A DNA stretch of 64,000 nt. Source: Dipteris shenzhenensis. Its lineage: Eukaryota > Polypodiophyta > Polypodiopsida > Gleicheniales. The notes below the pieces were generated by a model, which saw only the letters and a list, made by a program, of their open reading frames with translations, was not told where the DNA came from and did not search any database. The translations under genes were made by a program, and so were the position numbers. Numbering within the stretch: the stretch's first letter is position 1; each line of letters begins with the position of its first letter. Location of the stretch: the NCBI GenBank assembly GCA_047967505.1, contig CM106540.1; one strand, written 5' to 3'. Positions 60,754 to 64,000 of the stretch are shown piece after piece.

Positions 60754-60765
60754 GCTCTGATACCA
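60754..60765 (-). promoter_or_regulatory. second copia primer-binding-like site
   Basis: TGGTATCAGAGC on the minus strand, a perfect match to the canonical site, 923 bp inside the site next to the 5' LTR. It lies on the far side of the host-derived fragment. Confidence 0.7.
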
Positions 60766-60828
60766 GAAGCACTTGTGCAAGATAACACTTTCACATTAAC
60801 TCATCTACTCGCAAGATCTTGCAACTCA

Positions 60829-61292
60829 TTAACTCATTGCTTTTGCCTTTACCAAGTTCAGCAAATCCAATGATTCCCGCATATCATGCTTCATGCGCTT
60901 TGTGCACTGTGAGCAGTTAGGTATCCAAAGCTGATTTCTGGACCAGGAAAACCTTCCTTCACTTGCTTCTTTGCACATTCAAAATAAACGATATGCCTGC
61001 ACTTGAATTGAATTGATGAAGCACTAGAAGGAGGATCAACCGTGCAAATTGAGCAGAAATCGTCTGCAGAAGGACGGTATGCCTTACGTAACAGAGAGTT
61101 TTGATGACCATTTTTCTCTAAACATGGTAAGCAAACTCGTTCACCTCTCAGCCCACCACAATGATGACCGCATTCAAGACTCTGAGTACAGGCCTTGCTG
61201 AGCCGCTCCCTACAATCCTTCATGTGCAAAACGACCCAAATCTTCAACACAGCAGGCAGTCTTCTTGGGAAACAGTTGTGTCTTCTGTCGTG
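60829..61292 (-). pseudogene. captured MYCBP2/Highwire-like RING fragment
   Basis: The minus-strand frame reads HMKDCRERLSKACTQSLECG, HHCGGLRGERVCLPCLEKNG, SADDFCSICTVDPPSSASSI, QFKCRHIVYFEC and GPEISFGYL. PHR-type ubiquitin ligases (MYCBP2, Highwire, RPM-1) share CGHPCGGxxGExxCLPCL, DDxCxIC, AxxIQLxCxHxFHxxC and GPxIxFGxxxC. Changes that break it: one RING zinc ligand is Tyr (CRHIVYFEC instead of CxHxxHxxC), and a one-base shift after GYL moves the last pair (CSQC, then KRMKHDMRESLDLLNL) to another frame, which runs to a stop at 60,829-60,831. It sits between the 5' LTR and gag of the copia element, so it is read as a transduplicated, non-functional host-gene piece. Family assignment rests on motif order only. 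Confidence 0.72.
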
Positions 61293-61676
61293 CCAAAAAA
61301 AAACATCATTCTAAACCCATAATAGAGATGTCAACTGCGTTGTGCTTATCATTGACTCTACTACTTGCTAATTTTGAAGCAGGTATCTCCAAGGATGTGA
61401 GCATGCTCTTCTTGCTTTCACTCTTGGTGTCAAGCAAATGATCTGTTGCTGCTATAACAAGGTGGAAATTCTTCAATGAGACAACTGTCACTCATCCCCG
61501 TCGTCGCAGTCAGATCCACTGTTGCTAGAAAGGAAGACTCGAGCAATGATCCACATGCTATTCTCTCTGTAGCTCTTCCCTTCGAGGTGGAGGCCTGGCT
61601 CCTACTCTTGGGATACACTGCTTGAAGCTCCACCGGGACTCTCTCCTTGTTAGCCACACTCACCAAGCTCAACCAG
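61293..61676 (-). other. segment between first primer site and captured fragment
   Basis: Open frames (for example 61,306-61,491) show no known motif. It could be element leader or further host sequence. Confidence 0.4.
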
Positions 61677-61688
61677 GCTCTGATACCA
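61677..61688 (-). promoter_or_regulatory. copia primer-binding site
   Basis: TGGTATCAGAGC on the minus strand, two bases after the 5' LTR. Confidence 0.93.
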
Positions 61689-61690
61689 GT

Positions 61691-61836
61691 TGTGGTAGAG
61701 GAGAGCACACACAAAGGGATAGGAGACACCAAAAGTGGTGGAGCAAAAGCTACTCTAGCTTATTCCTCTATCATATATATATGAGTATACATGGGCACTG
61801 TACAAGTGGGTGGTCACACTGCCCTTTACCCCAACA
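61691..61836 (-). repeat. 5' LTR of copia family A
   Basis: 146 bp, partner of 55,933-56,078 with 2 mismatches. Confidence 0.95.
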
Positions 61837-61841
61837 CCCCC

Positions 61842-61854
61842 TTCCTCCCCCCCC

Positions 61855-61890
<36 letters not shown>

Positions 61891-61960
61891 CCACCCCCCC
61901 TCTCTCTCTCTCTCTTTGTCTCTCTCTCTCTCTCTCTCTCCCTCCCCCCCTCTCTCTCTG

Positions 61961-61992
<32 letters not shown>

Positions 61993-62098
61993 GCCCCCCT
62001 CTCTCTCTCTCTTTTCCCCCCCTCTCTCTTTCCCCCCTCTCTCTTTCTCTCTCTTCCCCCTCTCTCACTCTCTTTCTCTCTCACTTTCTCTCTCTTCT

Positions 62099-62145
<47 letters not shown>

Positions 62146-62160
62146 CCTCCCTCCCCCTCA
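61842..62160. repeat. (CT)n and C-rich microsatellite
   Basis: CT runs broken by C runs. It is the right flank of the copia insertion and probably the continuation of the C-rich target tract. Frames of 100-190 codons here are Ser/Leu/Pro artefacts. Confidence 0.95.
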
Positions 62161-62590
62161 CCGGCCGCTCCTACAAACTAATCTAAGGGCCTAAGGCCCA
62201 TCCTAATTAATAAGGGCTTATGAGCCATTGGTAGTGCAAGGTGCTTGGCACACGTAGAGCTACCAGCTTAGTGCATGCCCGCAGCGACGCAACCGATAGC
62301 CAGCAACGGTGCACACAGAGCTGCCACCCTGCCTCGCCTCCTATCGACTCCTCCGCCCACAGCTGCGTCTCCTCCCCGCTTTGCCCATAACTGCGCCTCT
62401 GCCTTGCCTCCTACTCTACCCTCCCTCCTATCATACACCCTCTCATCCTCCATCTCCTCCTTCCCCTCCACTCCACACTCCCCTCCCACCCGTTCGCGAA
62501 AAACGGCCCTCCCTGACACATCGCTGCTGCCAGCCGCACGATGCCCCCCCCTCCCAATTTTTTTTAAAAATATTTTTATTTAAAATTTAT
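62161..62590. other. unassigned C-rich DNA
   Basis: Pyrimidine-rich single-copy-looking sequence. Frames of ~100 codons on both strands (for example 62,275-62,583) are Pro/Ser/Thr-rich and overlap, so they are not called as genes. Confidence 0.35.
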
Positions 62591-62609
62591 TCTTATTTAA
62601 ATAAAGTTT

Positions 62610-62800
62610 TAAAAACCCTAATCTAACCATCTAGCTAACTCTAGTTAGGTTAGTATTAACCTAGGTTAGATAAACTTAGGCTAGGTTAGATTTAACGTAG
62701 GTTAGTTAGTCTGACTCTAGGTTAGTTACTTGCAGTTAGGTTAGTTTAACAGTTAGTTAGTTAGACTAATTGGATAGTTAGGTTAGTTTGATTGTACTTT
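62610..62800. repeat. degenerate GTTAG/TAGGTTAG repeat tract
   Basis: Words such as TAGGTTAG, GTTAGTTAG and CTAGGTTAGAT recur without a fixed period, bordered on the left by AAACCCTAATCTAA. Confidence 0.75.
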
Positions 62801-62824
62801 ATTAGCTCAATTTCTATACTAGGT

Positions 62825-64000
62825 GAGTACATGGTGGAGAACTCATCTCCCTTGTAGTTCAAGGAGGTTAAGGGTTGAGAAACTAAGGTTTTAGGGGGAG
62901 AATATGAGTGAGAGAGGAAGAAGGTGTAAGAGCATGGGGGCAAAAAGAGAGAGAGGAGAAGGGAGGAGAAGGAGGGAGGAAGAGGAGGGAGAAAGAGGAA
63001 TAGGAGGAGGAGGGAGGAAGAGGAGGAGGAGGGAGGAGGAGGAGGAGGAGGAGGAGGAAGGAGGGAGGAGGAGGAGGGAGGAGGAGAAGGGAGGAGGAGG
63101 AGGAGGAGGAGGGAGGAGGGAGGAAGAGGAGGGAGAGGATGGGTTGCAAGGTTGGAGGAAAGGGAAGGAGGAGTTGCAAGGTTAGGACATGCTTTTGGAT
63201 GTGGAGTGCAAGGAAGCATGGGCACTTGAGACAATTGCTTGGAATACCAAAGTAGAACTCAACACAATGCCCCAAAGAGTCTGCGCTTCATTTCATTATG
63301 CGGTATTTATACAAGTTGAAGAGCTTCTCTCTCTACATGTACAAATTGTAAGATATTCTCTCTCTACATATAGAACTTGCATATAATAGATGTTGCAAGT
63401 TGCATGTAGAACTCGCATGTTGCATGTAGGAGTTGCATGTAGAACTTGCATGTAGGAATCGCATGTAGGCCTTGCATGTAGAACATGTATGTAGGAGTTG
63501 CAAGTAGAGCTTGCATGTTGAGGATTCCTAAGAGAGATTATTCCTAGCCTTATGCAAGTAAAAGCATAGCTTTGCCGCTACTCTACACACATATTTTGTA
63601 CTACCTAAGTCACAGAGACAACATATTCTCACACTAAGGAGCTGGATCAACCAGAGTTTCTGTAATAGCTAGTGAAACCGGTCATACTTATGTACTCAGG
63701 ATCAAGGATTACAACAATCGACTCGCAGTAGTAGGAGAGACCATGAATCCCGCAAAAATAATTCAAGTCATCCTAAATGGACTAGGAGAGGGATACAAGA
63801 ATCTAGTATAGAGTATTGCCATCCAATAGCAAATTGGGACACTGGAAGAACTCCAGTCAATTTTACTTGGTGAAGAAATCAGGACGCAAGCCATTCACAC
63901 ACGCAAAGCTCATTCCAATGATCAAGCATTCACAGCTTTAGATAGAAGTAGAGGTAGAGGTAGATCATTTCAGTGAAGTGGTCATCATCAGCAACAAAGT
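62825..64000 (+). repeat. 1.18-kb duplicated block, copy 2 (cut by window end)
   Basis: Second copy of 52,043-53,226 with net length difference of about 8 bp. It includes the GGA-rich tract (62,945-63,145), the 15-bp repeat (63,387-63,530) and the start of copia gag (MNPAKIIQVILNGLGEGYK, then ELQSILLGEE). Each copy has different small deletions in the GGA tract. Confidence 0.92.

Larger units (their letters stand above)
55933..61836 (-). mobile_element. nearly complete copia element, family A, with captured host fragment
   Basis: A 5,904-bp element read right to left: 5' LTR (61,691-61,836), primer site, host-derived RING fragment, second primer-like site, long leader, gag, protease, integrase, degenerate RT/RNase H, polypurine tract and 3' LTR (55,933-56,078). 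The two 146-bp LTRs differ at two positions. Both sides carry CCCCC (55,928-55,932 and 61,837-61,841), a 5-bp target duplication, though the C-rich target makes this less unique. Stops occur in most coding regions. The near-identical LTRs suggest a fairly recent insertion of an already defective element, moved in trans. Confidence 0.92.

Noticed and set aside
61622-62194. Long Ser/Leu/Pro frames in the CT-rich tract
   Set aside because: They are translations of a microsatellite and exist in all three phases.

Overview
This window reads as nuclear DNA of a land plant with a large, repeat-rich genome. It has one long intact host gene in 64 kb, dense and mostly decayed LTR retrotransposons, a nested hAT DNA transposon, many microsatellites and several stray fragments of host genes. 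The intact gene belongs to a land-plant family and the LTR elements use plant-type tRNA primer sites. A fern or similar plant is plausible, but I cannot fix the species from sequence alone.

Layout. 0.7-2.2 kb: 5' part of a Ty1/copia element (family A, + strand) with LTR, primer site and an integrase remnant. 3.3-5.5 kb: copia RNase H and Ty3/gypsy gag-protease fragments (- strand). 7.5-14.4 kb: a copia reverse transcriptase fragment (-), then a decayed copia element (+) whose RNase H region is split by a 3.03-kb hAT transposon (10,745-13,774) with an 8-bp target duplication. 14.4-20.5 kb: no recognisable gene, only short repeats. 20.59-23.64 kb: an intact, intronless 1,014-codon gene for a PLP-fold protein of the molybdenum-cofactor-sulfurase-like family, followed by a tandem duplication. 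26-33 kb: mostly unidentified AT-rich DNA with a 132-bp (AC)66 tract. 33.5-36.2 kb: fragment of an ABHD17-like hydrolase gene and an inverted pair of copia fragments. 37-41 kb: a ~156-bp tandem array and its inverted relative. 41.1-44.4 kb: copia-type LTR and primer site followed by ~180-bp repeats and an FCP1/NIF-like phosphatase-domain ORF. 44.5-47.9 kb: internally deleted copia element (gag joined directly to RT). 47.9-55.9 kb: two gypsy 5' halves pointing away from each other, with a copia gag fragment between them. 55.93-61.84 kb: a nearly complete copia element (family A, - strand) with 146-bp LTRs, CCCCC target duplication, and a RING-type host-gene fragment between its 5' LTR and gag. 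62.8-64.0 kb: a second copy of the 52.0-53.2 kb block, cut by the window end.

How it fits together. Almost everything outside the single gene is explained by repeated insertion, internal deletion and nesting of LTR elements. The most interesting signals are host-gene pieces inside or beside LTR elements (MYCBP2/Highwire-like RING, FCP1-like phosphatase, ABHD17-like hydrolase), a copia family in which both copies share the same integrase active-site change, and a hAT element with paired subterminal arrays of a 14-bp palindromic motif.
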